NCBI GenBank assembly: GCA_944548615.1
Contig: OX155960.1
Span: 30,223,973-30,287,972, forward strand
Length of the DNA stretch: 64,000 nucleotides
Origin: Micropterix aruncella
Taxonomy: Eukaryota > Arthropoda > Insecta > Lepidoptera > Micropterigidae
Direction: 5' to 3'
The stretch's first letter is position 1; the number at the start of each line of letters is the position of its first letter. The notes beneath the pieces are model-generated. The model saw only the letters and a program-made list of their open reading frames with translations, had not been told where the DNA came from and did not search any database. Positions 9,470 through 20,870 of the stretch are shown here, piece by piece. The position numbers and the translations under genes were made by a program.

Positions 9470-11318
9470 TAAGCATTAACAAAAATTGGGACCAAGTTAT
9501 GATATTTCTACATAGACCTAATATGAACATTGGCGTGATCATCTTGACCGAATGTTGGATTAATATTGTCGCTCAAATTCCACAGCTGGAAGGCTATGGA
9601 CAGCAGTCAGACAGAAAATTTCGTTCAACAGTGTGCTTATTCATTATATAAACCTCTCAATATTATAAATAAAAAATCTCTGCGAACAGGCACAGTACCC
9701 TCTCTATGGAAAAATGCATTGCTAACACCAATTATCAAAAGCGGAGACAAGTCAAATGTATCAAATTACCGGCCTATCCCAAAATTATCCATATTTGTTA
9801 AGGTTTATGAAAAAAATATATGTGATTCCATCCTTACATATATTAAAAAACATATAAATAATGAACAGCATGGTTTCTTCCCGGGCAGGTCAGTCGATAC
9901 AAATTTAGCTGTATTTACGGAGTATTTGAATAAGAATATGGATAATCGAATACAATTTGATACCGTGTAAACGGATTTTGCCAAAGCATTCGACCGCGTA
10001 AATCATGACATATTATTTAAAAAGATTTATTCTATTGGTATAAGAGGTGACCTTTACAGATGGCTAGTTTCGTATATTAAAAATAGGTCGCATTGCATCT
10101 CCATCGGCGCTGTTAGTTACAATGTGAATTGATACCTTCTAGTATCCAACAAGAATCACACTTAGGTCCTATACTTTTTGTTCTGTACATTAGCGACATC
10201 GGTGCATGCTTCAAACATTCAAAATTCCTGATGTATGCAGATGACTTAAAAATATATAAAATTATTTAAACTGAAAACGATTGTGTTCTCCTCCAGAAGG
10301 ATCTAGACTCTTTTAAAAATATTGTAACAAAAACAGGATAAAAATGAATGTAACAAAATGTTTCCACATAAGCTTTACGCGAAATAGAAACAAGATTAAC
10401 TACTCATATCAGATCGATGACATTCCTATCGCGACGTGGGTGTAGTTTTAGATGACAGATTAAGCTTTCGGGCACATATCGCAGCTATTGCCGAAAAATC
10501 TAGTAAAATGCTTGGCTTCATAATTCGCGCATCGAAACCATTCACCGATCCATTAATATTGAAGATATTATACAATGCGTTTGTTCGAACTCACCTTGAG
10601 TTTGCTTCTCCAATATGGTCTCCCTATTATCAGGTTCGTAACTTCAAAGTATCCAAAATAAGTTCGTTCGATATTTAAATTTCAAGACGAAAAGTTATTA
10701 CAATACCTACTACTACACTTGAATGATGCTCTGTGCCTCTATAAAATAATGAATGGTATATTCGATTGCTTTTACCTGGTGGGCGAGATCAATATCAACG
10801 CCCCAATGAGGACCACACGCCAATTTGACCTGTTTCGATTGCCGCGTATTAAAACTAATGCATCAAGGAATGGAGTACCTACTCACACACTGCTCTGAGC
10901 TTTATAATACCCATTTAAATGGTATTGATATATTTAATAATTCCATAATCACTTATAAATATTCCGTAAATCAAACCCTAACCGATACAATAAACTGACT
11001 ATTCGTATTAGCTATTTTTATTGATTATTATTATATTTTATATACGCCATTACTAATATCATACACGCTCACACTCCACACCCACACCCTCAACACACTC
11101 CCACAAACATATACACACACACCCTAAATACTAGACTCTTGTGTAGTACTAAAATTAAAGGTACATTAGTTTTATTAAGCAGTTTTTTTTAAACGTAATT
11201 TATGTAATTTTATTGAAATGCGAAACCGGTTTTATTTGTTGTAAATTTGTATATATTTTTAAATATTATTACTGTAATACTGTGTGATTTCATAACAAAG
11301 AATAAAAAATAAATTCCT
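9470..11318 (+). pseudogene. Decayed CR1/Jockey-like LINE: EN fragment + RT + 3' UTR
   Basis: An endonuclease piece is read at 9481-9612 (SINKNWDQVMIF, then IGVIILTECWIN and IPQLEGYG). An internal deletion fuses it to the RT at about 9640. RT motifs follow in broken frames: WKNALLTPIIKSGDKSN and SNYRPIPKLS (9700-9790), NEQHGFFPGRSVDTNLA (9859-9912), a stop at 9968-9970, TDFAKAFDRVNHD (9971-10009), YADDLKIYK (10234-10260) and LDDRLSFRAHI (10444-10476). The thumb and C-terminal tail, with further frameshifts, extend to about 10900 (LYKIMNGIFDCFYL, TTRQFDLFRLPRIK). A long AT-rich 3' UTR ends near a AATAAAAAATAAAT run (11301-11314). An autonomous LINE of this clade encodes EN then RT in one ORF2; this copy has multiple stops and is dead. 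Confidence 0.9.
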
Positions 11319-11403
11319 AACATACTGTACTTGCTGAGGATAATAATATAAATACCTGTGACCACCGATCGATATAATATGCTGATGATTTCGAATGTTA
11401 CTT

Positions 11404-12495
11404 GCACGAATTAGGGTTTATTTCCGCAATAAATACTCTAATCGTCAACGGCGAATTGCAGTCATTCCTAGATCACATATATATGTCAGATCACGGCACA
11501 CATACAAATCTGCTGTAATACAGTCAACAGTGACGGCCCATTACATTAATTGCAATCAATGACCACATATGTCCAGAACGACCTAACCCGAAAAAAATAC
11601 TTATTGAAGCAACCCTACAACGCATTGTCGCAAAGCAACTCATTGTCAATGGAAACTTGGACAGATGTGTTTACATATTACAATGTAAACAGCGCTGCTG
11701 ACAAATTTGTAGAAATGTTTAGTCATTTAACAAACCATACCACCATAAAAACACTTATCACATATAAATAGAAAAATAAAACCGCGGATAACGCCCGGGG
11801 TTAGTGAGGTCAAAACATAAGAGGGATGCACTACATAAAAAAACCAAACGATATCCAAATAACCTCACCTTACAAAATTATTATAAAAGATACCGCAATT
11901 TATGCGCAAAACTTTTATTGCAATCCAAGGGAAACTATTATATGCAAAAAATCGAAAACGACAATTATAATCGTATTTAAAACGACTTGGAATGTAGTAA
12001 AGGAGTTGAGTAATGTAGAAAGATCAAACAAATACAATATATACAAACTAAGGGTTGGCAGCACTAAATTAAAGGTGAAGACAAAATAGCAAGCGCACTC
12101 AACAAACATTTCTCGGGCTTTAGGGAAAACTCTAGCATTAAAAGTATGTAAAAATTTGCAAGCCTCTGAACATCAAATCGCGCAACAGATTGATACGAAC
12201 AACAATAACCCATGTTTTGCAATAAAATATGTTACCGAAGGCGAAGTTATAAATGGAATAAAAAATGTAAACTGTGCAAACGGATCAGACCAAAAATCTT
12301 CTAAAACACTAAAAGTTTCAATTAAATATTTGGTGACACCCTATTACACATATATTCAACTGTATTATAGAAAGCGGAATCTTCTCAAATTCGTTTAAAT
12401 CTGCAAATATTACCCTGATATTTAAATCAGGCGATAAGTGCAATCCCAACAACTACAGGCCTATTTCAGTGCTTGACCTATTTCAGTAGGTACTG
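11404..12495 (+). pseudogene. Second decayed LINE: EN C-terminus to RT start
   Basis: The segment opens in the endonuclease C-terminal region (GFISAINTLIVNGE, then SFLDHIYMSDHGTH at 11413-11500). It runs through the linker (11540-12400; ICPERPNPKKILIEATL, then IASALNKHFSGFRENSS) and stops just inside the RT at FKSANITLIFKSGDK, NPNNYRPISVL (12397-12477). This junction is typical of CR1/Jockey ORF2. Several frame changes and stops are present. The RT palm is absent, so the copy is truncated at its 3' end. It begins about 90 bp after the preceding LINE fragment. The linker differs from the first element's, so I treat it as a separate insertion rather than a continuation. Confidence 0.8.
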
Positions 12496-13060
12496 GCTTG
12501 AAATACGAAATACTTGACAGGGTATAGTATTATTTTGTTGATTATTTTGTTTATAATAATTGTTAGAGAGTCTTGTACTAATGGAGACACCAATCAAGAA
12601 ATCCAAATTCTTTAACTTCAGTTGAGTGTTTTTACTAAAGCTTCCGCACTAAGTTGAAATTTTCAATTTTCACTTTTAATTCGTGAATTTATAATATTTG
12701 TATTTTTTTTTGGAAATGTAATAGTTTATTCAACATAGCGGCTATAATGATCACGAAGCTATATATTATTAGTTCACTCAATTATTTTCAGACTTAGCGA
12801 AGGAATAATTTCTATGTAAACGAAGTTATTTAGTGGCGGAAACCGTATAGGGCCCCAGGAATTGCCCCTTAAATGCCTAAGAGTACTTCTAGTTTTGAAC
12901 ATCTGTATAGATATTCATATTATTTATATAGATAGTATTCCAAATATAAAATTCGTAAAAGATACGTCCAGAAAGGTAGATACGTAGAAGGAAAGATATG
13001 TAGAAATTTTCAATCTAGCTTTTCAAGGTAACTGTTTCACCAACAAGCAAACGCGCTACT
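12496..13060. other. AT-rich stretch, nothing assignable
   Basis: No coding or repeat structure recognised. Confidence 0.4.
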
Positions 13061-13560
13061 TTATTAATTTAATACGCGCAATAAATAAAACTCGAAATGA
13101 CAATAATAAACAAAATGGACAAAAGCTCCACAAGTGGGGTTTGAAAAGGAGACGTATTGATACCCGGTACCATTTGGCCCATAGCCCCCTTGAAAGGAGT
13201 GAGTGACGGTAGAAGGGCGGCCTCCTTTACAATAATTGAGCGCTAAGTAACCCGACAAACCGTTCTCCGCTCCCGAGTAATATTTAATTATCGGCCGCCC
13301 CGCACCGCCCCCGGCATAACATCAAAGAAATCTTCAGGTACATACTAATTATGCCGAGCATAATTATGGAGAATAAACGGTGCATTGTGCCACCGCGATG
13401 ATATGTTTGATTGACAAGCTTAAGTGGACTCGTCGGATTTTGTGCTACGTAAGTTCCTACATACCTACTGTACGAACAAATCGCTTGTGTTATCCTAAGA
13501 CTTTCCCGGTAAACAGAAGCCCCCATCCCCCTCCTCCTCTGATAGTGATTGTATCAAATG
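13061..13560. promoter_or_regulatory. GC-balanced block with TAAT/ATTA cores
   Basis: Includes TTTATTAATTTAATACGCGC, ACAATAATTGAGCGC, TAATATTTAATTATCGGCC and a tandem-like TACTAATTATGCCGAGCATAATTATGG half-palindrome (13343-13370). No repeat match. Candidate regulatory element by composition only. Confidence 0.35.
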
Positions 13561-13574
13561 ATTATGACAGTCAT

Positions 13575-13870
13575 TGTATCAGTCGACAGGCTCTTTGAAA
13601 GGCCGTTGACGTCTCCCACTATTCGTTTTGCTAGCTGGGGCTTCTTGTGAGCCGGGCCCATTGAACAGGCTTTCATTTAGGTCATCACAGGGCTGCGCGC
13701 CCTGTGGCAGATGTCGTAATGAGACGCCTGAAGGATCAGGTGCCTTATGGTGATAGGAGGAGACGGGAGTGTGTACGTACATGGCATCTTCTGAGGCTAT
13801 GACTGCTGTGCTGCAGTACCCGCGCTGGTGGTCCGCTAATCTAACAGACTGCGCGGGTACGAGTGATTTT
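13575..13870. other. GC-balanced unassigned block
   Basis: A 67-codon open frame on the minus strand (13579-13782) reads SYHHKAPDPSGVSLRH and GPGSQEAPASKTNSGR. It does not match any family I know and lacks splice or start context. It could be part of an old element or a conserved block. Confidence 0.2.
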
Positions 13871-14312
13871 GATCACAAATGTAGTATATTTGTAGTATTT
13901 CCGAGGTATTAAATGGCTATTTTACACTATGACGTAGTATTTTACTAAATATGTCAGAATTTAAAAAGTATTTGTGTCGCTTATATAAAATATCGTTTAA
14001 CGATAAAATCACAATGTGGTTTCGATCCAACGACGCATCAGTACCTACCGAGTTTCAAATCTCTAAGGCCAATATTTCGAGATTGAAATATGAAGAGCGC
14101 GTCCCTTGCGGACGCGCGAGTCATACTTTCGATTTCAACCACAATCTTTTGAACTTTTTCCATGATCAAATGATGCCTGCATGACAAATTTCAGCGCAAT
14201 CGGATGAAGCGTTTGGGCGCTATCGTGGAGGAATACACACACACACACACACACACACAGACAGACCTCTTATCTGGAAATGGTCCTAATCGTCTCGGGG
14301 GGGGGGGGGGGA
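13871..14312 (+). repeat. Repeat tail with hairpin, (AC)n and poly-G
   Basis: The stretch AAATTTCAGCGCAATCGGAT just before an (AC)n-AGACAG tract (14235-14266) resembles the 3' end common to many insect repeats ('TTCANCRAAATCGG...CAGACAGACAG'). A perfect GCGCGTCC/GGACGCGC hairpin lies at 14098-14118. A run of about 15 G follows at 14298-14312. The 77-codon frame at 13951-14184 has no recognisable domain. Confidence 0.45.
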
Positions 14313-14573
14313 CAAAATGTATATATTTCCATCTACATATTTTAAAAAATCGCGTTCACAATACTTTTCTTCTTTCCTCTTTCATTTGACTCGTGATTTT
14401 GCCAGTAGATTTTTCTGCTAGCTAATAGGCCCACATATGTGTGTATGCTTTTGTATACAGTAAGCCTTTTCAACGACAGCATAGTTCGGAAAATGGCTGC
14501 TGGACCAGTGATGAACACAAAATCCACTGCAGAATCTTCGGTGTTCTAAAGAAGATGAGAATCTAATAAATAG
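14313..14573. other. Unassigned spacer
   Basis: No coding or repeat signal recognised. Confidence 0.3.
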
Positions 14574-14645
14574 GATAAAACGAATTTACCGCGCGAAGTT
14601 TGTAGCAAGTATAATCTCAAACAACCGCGATAGTCTTCAAGGAAA
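14574..14645 (+). repeat. Family F fragment, internally deleted
   Basis: AACGAATTTACCGCGCGAAG (left TIR of family F; compare 51778) is joined after about 20 bp to CAAACAACCGCGATAGTCTTC, the sequence that normally follows the right TIR (compare 51888-51911). The hairpin core has been lost. Confidence 0.6.
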
Positions 14646-14649
14646 ATTT

Positions 14650-14835
14650 TGTATTACACCGCAAAGTAGGATGGTTAAATCTGCGGTGGCTTGTCTTTGT
14701 CAGTAGTTAAAGACCTGAATGCACTTGGATTGAACCACTGGAAAAGCAAAGGCCAGGATAGGATGGAATGGTAGAAGATTCTCGACATTGTCAAGATTGA
14801 GCTGTTGCGCTAATGATGATAATTATGTACGAAAA
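14650..14835 (+). pseudogene. Possible RT C-terminal scrap
   Basis: One frame at 14709-14811 reads KDLNALGLNHWKSKGQDRME, then a stop, then KILDIVKIELLR. This resembles the 'W...A.DR..W' C-terminus of RTE-like polyproteins. It is too short for a firm call. Confidence 0.4.
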
Positions 14836-15280
14836 TAAATATGCAAATGTAATTTAATCCTTACCTACAGCAGAGCTGAGCACCTTATCGCAAGACGTGC
14901 TCTAAATCAAAACAGTTTTCTTCCCGCCCGCATCTATGCAAGAATAATATACCTATCCCAATTAGAAAGAATAAATATAAATAGGTCGCTTATGTCCGAT
15001 AATCGTCATCTTTTTGGTGGTAGCCAATACATAATATGTAGGTAGTATAACCTAGTTAATAAATATCACTTATCAAAGAAACTGTATCTGAAGAACCAGC
15101 TGAAGGGTCACGACTGCAGAAAAAGCATATGTGCCATAAACTACTCTTACTATGTACCAATTTTAATATAATTTTAGCGATAACCCTATATAGTTTATAG
15201 ATATATCATTTGAGTATTTTTTTATTCAAAATAGATTATATAAAGTATACGGAAAGTTGTAATATATTTGAAAAAGTATC
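14836..15280. other. AT-rich stretch, nothing assignable
   Basis: No coding or repeat structure recognised. Confidence 0.35.
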
Positions 15281-15610
15281 CCAGGATGTTTCTGTGATTT
15301 TTTGAAAAGTGTTACATTGAATGGTGGTAAAATTATTTGACTTTATTATTTGAATTATTAATTATTTGAAATTATTTGACTTTGTTGTTATTATATTATT
15401 TTGACAATGAATTGTATTGTATTATTATTTTATTTATTTTTTATTTTGAAGACCACATTTTAAGGCAATTTAGTGTTATTAGCTTTTTAACAAAACTTGT
15501 ACATTTGTAAACAATCAAGCAATCAAGCAAACTTGATTGTAATATTAGAGTACTGTCCACCCTAGAACGGGCTAGTCCCAGTTGGGTGACAGAAACAAAT
15601 AAGCAAAAGG
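15281..15610 (+). repeat. Plus-strand LINE 3'-UTR remnant
   Basis: TCCACCCTAGAACGGGCTAG and CCCAGTTGGGTGACA (15556-15590) are the plus-strand equivalent of the LINE 3'-UTR motif at 29326-29361, preceded by an AT-rich tract like those UTRs. Coding sequence is lost. Confidence 0.45.
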
Positions 15611-16018
15611 TTAAGGTTTTGCCATCTGGTTCCTTTTATTTTTTTAAGCAAATCAATGTTTTATAGTAATTAAATCTTAAATTAAAAAAAATAATAAAAA
15701 ATTTCTTAAATAATAATATATAATTAATACTATATCAGTTCATATTAAAATTATCTTTTTATATAACATATTGTTACACAGCTGTATGAAATGCTAAAAG
15801 TCGCTGAATTTTCTAGCTCGCCTAATAACAGCCTTGAAAACGGGGCTCTGATGCAAAATATCGAGCACTTTAGGGGAGTCAGAGATTTTGCGCTTACTGG
15901 CGAGGGCCCACATAAAAAATCGTAACTAATTACGTAAAAAACGGAACTTACATTTTTTTATTGTTTCCAGAAAGGTAATTGAATGTATGTACAGTGTATA
16001 TACAGTGTATGTATGTAT
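15611..16018. other. AT-rich stretch ending in a GTAT microsatellite
   Basis: TATGTA/TACAGTGTA repeats at about 15984-16020. Nothing else assignable. Confidence 0.4.
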
Positions 16019-16420
16019 GTACAGTTTTGAATCAGGGACATCCTTTAAGTGGGTGAATCAGTACGAAAAAATACGCAACTTTTCAGAAGTATTTTTTGAA
16101 AAAAACAAAAATAATATGAAAACAATTGTTTTTTGGATTTTTTTAAAACTTCTCTGATAAATAAAAGTTTGACAAGCGTTGAGCGCGCTGCGCCTTTCTA
16201 GCAATAGGAAAATATCGCGAATATACAATACCCGCGATATTTTACCTACAACTAGATGGCGCAACGCGCTCCAATCTTTTTATACTATTTTTCAAAACAT
16301 ATAAATGTTAAAATTTAAGAAAAATAATTTTTTTTTTTGTTTTGCATAAAAAAATGCTTATTAGCTCTTACTGATTCGCCTACTTAATGGACGTCACTAT
16401 CTAAAAACTCACCCTGTATG
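16019..16420. mobile_element. Foldback MITE family M1, copy 2
   Basis: Left end ACATCCTTTAAGTGGGTGAA then TCAGTACG (16038-16065). The right end reads the reverse complement of ACGTCCATTAAGTAGGCGAA (16372-16391). The core palindrome pairs AAAATATCGCG with CGCGATATTTTACC around 16209-16250, flanked by GCGCGCTGCGCC and GGCGCAACGCGC. The whole 400 bp can fold back on itself. No ORF. Confidence 0.85.
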
Positions 16421-17099
16421 TAGCTTTAAATAAATAAAATAAAATGAATCAATCGTATGCACTAAACGGTTCAATCATAGTATTCTAGAGACAATAAAAT
16501 GGTAGCAACCAGAATTAATACTACTTTTGGTTAGCCCTCCTAAATTTTATACATAAGATTTTTAATACACTTTCTTGGTGATCTACAATCAGCAAAAAAT
16601 AGTATTCACTTTGAAATACTCCTTTCAGCGTGGCTCGTAATTTAAATCATGTAGACGGTTTGATAGCTTTATAATACAGTGGGATCTTTTGTTTATATAA
16701 AAGAAACTGTTATGATTTTTTTGTTATATGAGTATTAAAATGTGTTTGTTTAGAAGAGCCATTTTTTGCCGAATTTTTGTTAAGTCATGTCAATATGACC
16801 AAAAGCTGACTGTTTTTTTGGTCAGAAAACGCTACATAAGAGCATTTTGTGCATAATTTGTATTTGCGCGTTCGAATGTGCGACACGCTCTAATGATTTG
16901 AGGTTGGAAAAAAAATGATAGGCTGTCCACGCTAATTTTGGGCGTATATAGGCTGTCCACGCTATATATGGGCTGTCGATGATATTTTTTAGGATTGTAT
17001 AGAGGAAAATCAACCGTGTGCCTGTCCTCGAGCGAGTGAATTTAGAAGTGTATCAGTCTGCTGTCATATGACTGAAGTCTGAGTTAGTATCACCGAAAG
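16421..17099. other. AT-rich stretch with a short tandem repeat
   Basis: GGCTGTCCACGCTA occurs at 16921 and 16951, with a third partial GGCTGTCGAT at 16971 (periods 30 and 20). No coding sequence seen. Confidence 0.6.
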
Positions 17100-17440
17100 T
17101 TAAGATGCCTCATTAGCAAACGCATGTACAACCTCAAGCTCCGAGACACTGTGAAGGTTCAAAACTGTGCAGGTTCTGCCAAAGGGCCGAGGAAACTCCT
17201 CTGCACCTCATGTGCGAGTGTAGCCCGCTGATGCGTAAAAGATATACCCACTTGGGTGGTCATTACCTCCAACCTGAGGAGGTATAACAATCTGGTGCTA
17301 AAAGCCTGTTGTGATTCTTAAATGACACGAGGCTTAGCGCAGAACTATAGTAGGTGGCGAACACAATTTATCAGCAACGGTCGCAGTGTTACAAGGCTCA
17401 TAAAGACCTTAGAAAAGCCCCACACAACAAATTAAAAAAA
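17100..17440 (+). pseudogene. R1/I-type LINE C-terminal Cys motif remnant
   Basis: The frame around 17133-17287 reads QAPRHCEGSKLCRFCQRAEE, then TPLHLMCECSPLMRKRYTHL before a stop at 17286. The C-R-F-C...E-x-x-x-H-x-x-C-x-C arrangement is the cysteine/histidine motif at the end of R1/I-group retrotransposon ORF2, after an RNase H-like region. Nothing of RT or EN is preserved. The following 150 bp in another frame (RKAPHNKLKKK) may be the tail. 5'-truncated and dead. Confidence 0.65.
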
Positions 17441-18230
17441 AATAAGTTGCCTCAGGAATCTCTTCTGGACTCCCTAAATTCTCATTTTGTAGACTCTGTA
17501 TTGGGGGTTTCAGATTGATAGCGTAAATTCTGAAACACTTCGGACGTAAACACGATATGTGACCTGGCCTATTAAAATGGGGCTTAGGTGTTAAAAAACC
17601 ATTTTCTTCATTTTTGCCTATTCGGATAGAGTTTAAAACATTTTTTACATGGTAAAAACCAAAAAGTCATAACAATTTGTTGAAAAGTTTACTAAAAATG
17701 AAGGGAAAGAAAAGGGCAAATAAGAATAAAACTGTGAAAATCTGGAATAAGTACAGAGAGACAGATTAAATCTTTATTTTAGATTAGTCCTTAACATGAA
17801 ATTTACACGTGACGTCCTTGAATATAGTTAGACTCAGGCAACGAGGAGAAAAGGGAACAACTAACGAGACACTGACGAAACGAGTTTGTTTACATTTAAC
17901 AGCTCTTTTCTCGAAAACTTGTTTTCGTACGTAACCATTGAAACCATTTGTAACCATTTGAAACCATTTCGTAAACATTTGTTTTCATAGACCAGGTGAC
18001 ATATAGCGAAATAATAGATTTAGAGTTTTGAAACGACCTAGAGATCCTTGTGATGAAGCCCAAAGTTTACATTGCTTTTGATGTGTGGGTTGAATGACAG
18101 TATTCCATCTAATAGCAATCTTTCGTTATCAACATTATAACATTACATAACACATAAATCCATTTGGGTTCTTATATTTCGTTAATTAACAGAATATGAG
18201 CTTTCAGCGTTGAATGTGGGAATTATCAGA
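17441..18230. other. AT-rich stretch, nothing assignable
   Basis: An 'ACCATTTG' word repeats imperfectly at 17934-17982. No coding signal. Confidence 0.4.
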
Positions 18231-18720
18231 ACTCAGTCTAGAAATGAGCTGCGCTTCCCAGTCAGTCGAGGGAGGTGGGAGGGAGAATAGGGGGGAGGGG
18301 CCCCCCTCCCACCGAGTAATCCTCGCAGTGGACGCCGCGGATTAGATTAATGGTATAATATCCACGACACACAGACAGCGAATCGAGACACACGAGCTCG
18401 CCACATACAAAGGCTCATGAACAATGCGCCAAGAAAGAAAACTAATAAAGCCTCAAGTACCGAATGCTCTCCCCGCCCGCGCCCCCCGCGTCGGCCCGCG
18501 CGGCGCCGCCCGCCGCCCGCGCGGCCGCCGCCGCCCCCGCGCCGCCACATTCGCCCGCGATATTACAATTATAATAAGAGTGTGTCTCTGAAGGGCGGGC
18601 GGCGGCGGGCCGTGAGTCAGCGCCGCGCGGACGCTGGCTGTGCCGCGCACGGAAAATCCATTAAGTTCATTTTCTCATATTAACTCCGCCGGCCGCGTTC
18701 CTTTTGTATGCAGCGGAACG
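18231..18720. promoter_or_regulatory. CpG-rich island, promoter- or enhancer-like
   Basis: Very GC-rich core (18460-18650) flanked by GGATTAGATTAATGG and ATTAAGTTCATTTTC. A G/C palindrome GGGGAGGGGCCCCCCTCCC lies at 18293-18311. Overlapping frames on both strands (Arg/Pro/Ala only) are composition artefacts. No splice signals or known peptide. Confidence 0.35.
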
Positions 18721-18862
18721 CATTCTCCATATCCATACTCATTACAAACACGAAGAAAATTTCAATAAACGGAATTTTGCGCCTGCCATGATGTCAACAC
18801 TTATTTAGACATTATTTTTTTATGTGTATTTTTATTTTCTTTTTATAACATTATCTAATACT

Positions 18863-19897
18863 AGCTGACCCGTGCCCACTTCGTTAGGCAGTAAAACTTT
18901 TTACTTGTGATGAAATTTTACTTGTGTGTGGTTCGGTTAGTACTGAGTGCTATGATTTATTTCCTGACTGCCAAAAGAAGGGTTATATTTTTACTGCATA
19001 TGTATGTATGTATTTGCATGCCAATTTGACTAAATACCGTTATTTGTGTCTTCTTGTGAGTGTCTTATCTGTTTAACCATTATTGCAGTAAGAGGGAAAT
19101 TATATGCAGTAAAAGGGAAAAGTCTTTTGTTTTAAACTTTTGAGACGATAAATTTACTTATTTTGAGAAGAATTCATAATTGTTGATAATATGACCAATA
19201 AACATGACCTAACGATTTAACCCCTTGAGTATGATACGACCAAATCTGGTTCTGAAACAATTATCCGTTGAGTATGATACGACCAGATCTGGTTCCGCGT
19301 TTTTTTCACTTCTTTGACGTTCTCATATTTATTCATAATTATCTAATTGTTTTACAAAATGATATTTCAATATTCTATATTCGAAATTTCAATGCAATCA
19401 TTGTGCAGTTGTTCTTTTTATGATTGGTGTAGTAGTTTCGTAGTTATAGTACTTTAAGTCGATGTCGCCGAAAATCCTGCAAAAGAGACAGATGCATCCA
19501 TGAAAATACCCATTTACTCCAAGGGTTAAACTATTTTTTTAATATAAAATACTACTTTTTGTGACTTAAATATAAAAATTAGACATATGCTGTCGCTGAA
19601 TTTTATGTAGGCATTATCAAGCTCTACAACTTTTCTGTAGAATTTAATAATATATCTCTCATCGTTAAGGCAGCGTTAGTTAGAAACGTTTTCGTTCGAC
19701 CGTTTTTTCTCCGACTTACTTTGCAAATCCGACTACAACGAAAAAGTTTTTTATTTTTCGGATTAATATATAGCCAATGACACTTACAAATAACGTGGAT
19801 TTCTATTGGTAAAAGAATTTTCAAAATCGGTTCAGTAGATCCAGAGACTACTTCCTACAACCTCACAAACTTTACTTCTTTATAATATTAGTATAGA
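18863..19897 (+). repeat. 'CTAGCTGACC' dispersed repeat, copy 1, interrupted
   Basis: Starts CTAGCTGACCCGTGCCCACT and ends with AAAATCGGTTCAGTAGATCC, a CTTTACTTCTTTATAATATT tract and AGTATAGAT, a beginning and end I know from very common insect repeats. A TTAA-flanked MITE (19217-19529) sits inside, giving a nesting order. No ORF. The source element class is uncertain (non-autonomous retroelement suspected). Confidence 0.7.
19217..19529 (+). mobile_element. piggyBac-type MITE, copy 1 (305 bp between TTAA)
   Basis: Flanked by TTAA at 19217-19220 and 19526-19529. Termini CCCCTTGAGTA and TACTCCAAGGG are inverted, fitting the TTAA + CCC-start rule of piggyBac elements. A 5' subterminal word GAGTATGATACGACCARATC occurs twice (19227 and 19270), as for transposase-binding repeats. 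The inner sequence has no ORF. A close inverted copy is at 52244-52568. Confidence 0.85.
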
Positions 19898-20104
19898 TAA
19901 GTAATACATTTACAATACTTATAATAATAATATTATTACAACAGATTAGAATAGATTTGTGTCGACTTTATCACCCCACTAGATTTTTTGTTTGTTCTGG
20001 GGTGATAGTATTTAAAACGTAGTGACTTCACTTCTATATTTTTTTTCTTGAATTGAATTGAATTTATTGAATTGAATGTTATCATACTTGCCCCACTCAT
20101 ATTC
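19898..20104. other. AT-rich spacer with a small hairpin
   Basis: TATCACCCCA (19970-19979) pairs with TGGGGTGATA (19999-20008). A GAATT pentamer repeat lies near 20050-20078. Confidence 0.4.
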
Positions 20105-20230
20105 GAAAGTAAGCATCGTATAATTCAATGGCGCAGCGCGCTCAACGCTTGTCGAACTTTTATTTAACTGTCAAATTGTTAAAAATGACAAAAAACTATC
20201 ATTTTTTTAAAAAACTGGTTTTTTGATTGT
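20105..20230. mobile_element. Family M1 fragment (one arm)
   Basis: GGCGCAGCGCGCTCAACGCT then TGTCGAACTTTTATTTA (20130-20166) is the reverse complement of the arm at 16160-16190 of M1 copy 2. Termini are missing. Confidence 0.6.
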
Positions 20231-20870
20231 ACTGTAAACTAATAAAAACGGTGTATATGTTGCGTTTAAAAAAAAATATAACAGAAAAAATACACTGTTA
20301 TAAAATGTGGATTTTATTTCAATGTTTTTTTTTTCATTTTCTCCGTAGTTTAGGAGTTATAAAGCAAATGAAAAATCTCACATAGAAAAATTGGCGCCAA
20401 AAATGCTCGTCTATCTATTTATGTACTTACAAATAAATAGTGGAATCATTCATTAAAAAAGTTCACGTTCAAGCCATGCAAACAGATTGTTTAAGTTGGT
20501 AGTAATATATTTAATTGTCACGTGGAGTTTTGGCGCAATCTGTCAAACAGTTTGTTTACAGCTGTTGGTCAGAATCAGCGCAAACAGGTTGCTGAAGACG
20601 TGTTTAAAGGGGAATTCATAATCAGCTTTTCTGAAACGTATTAAACGTGTGTCTATATAAACCCACACGTATTTTTGAGTCTGGTATTCAAACCCTAAGG
20701 ATTTATATGACTTTTAATATGGTAATTCAGAAACATTTGGCGGCAATTTTCAGATTTACAATATTTATTTCCACCCTTAAAATGCCTGACTTGTCTTGGA
20801 AAAAAACATGCTTTATTTGTCCAATGATCTGTTTGTTTTTCTTGGGCTATAGACAAATTTAGTATGGTAT
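20231..20870. other. Unassigned, mostly AT-rich
   Basis: Repeated 'AAACAGRTTG' and 'CAAACAG' words around 20478-20590. No convincing coding frame. Confidence 0.3.

Noticed and set aside
11550..12398. Several short plus-strand frames as independent genes
   Set aside because: They are frame pieces or shadows of the decayed EN-RT linker of one LINE fragment.
18347..18683. Three overlapping Arg/Pro-rich frames on both strands
   Set aside because: Composition artefact of a CpG-rich island; no start context or family pattern.
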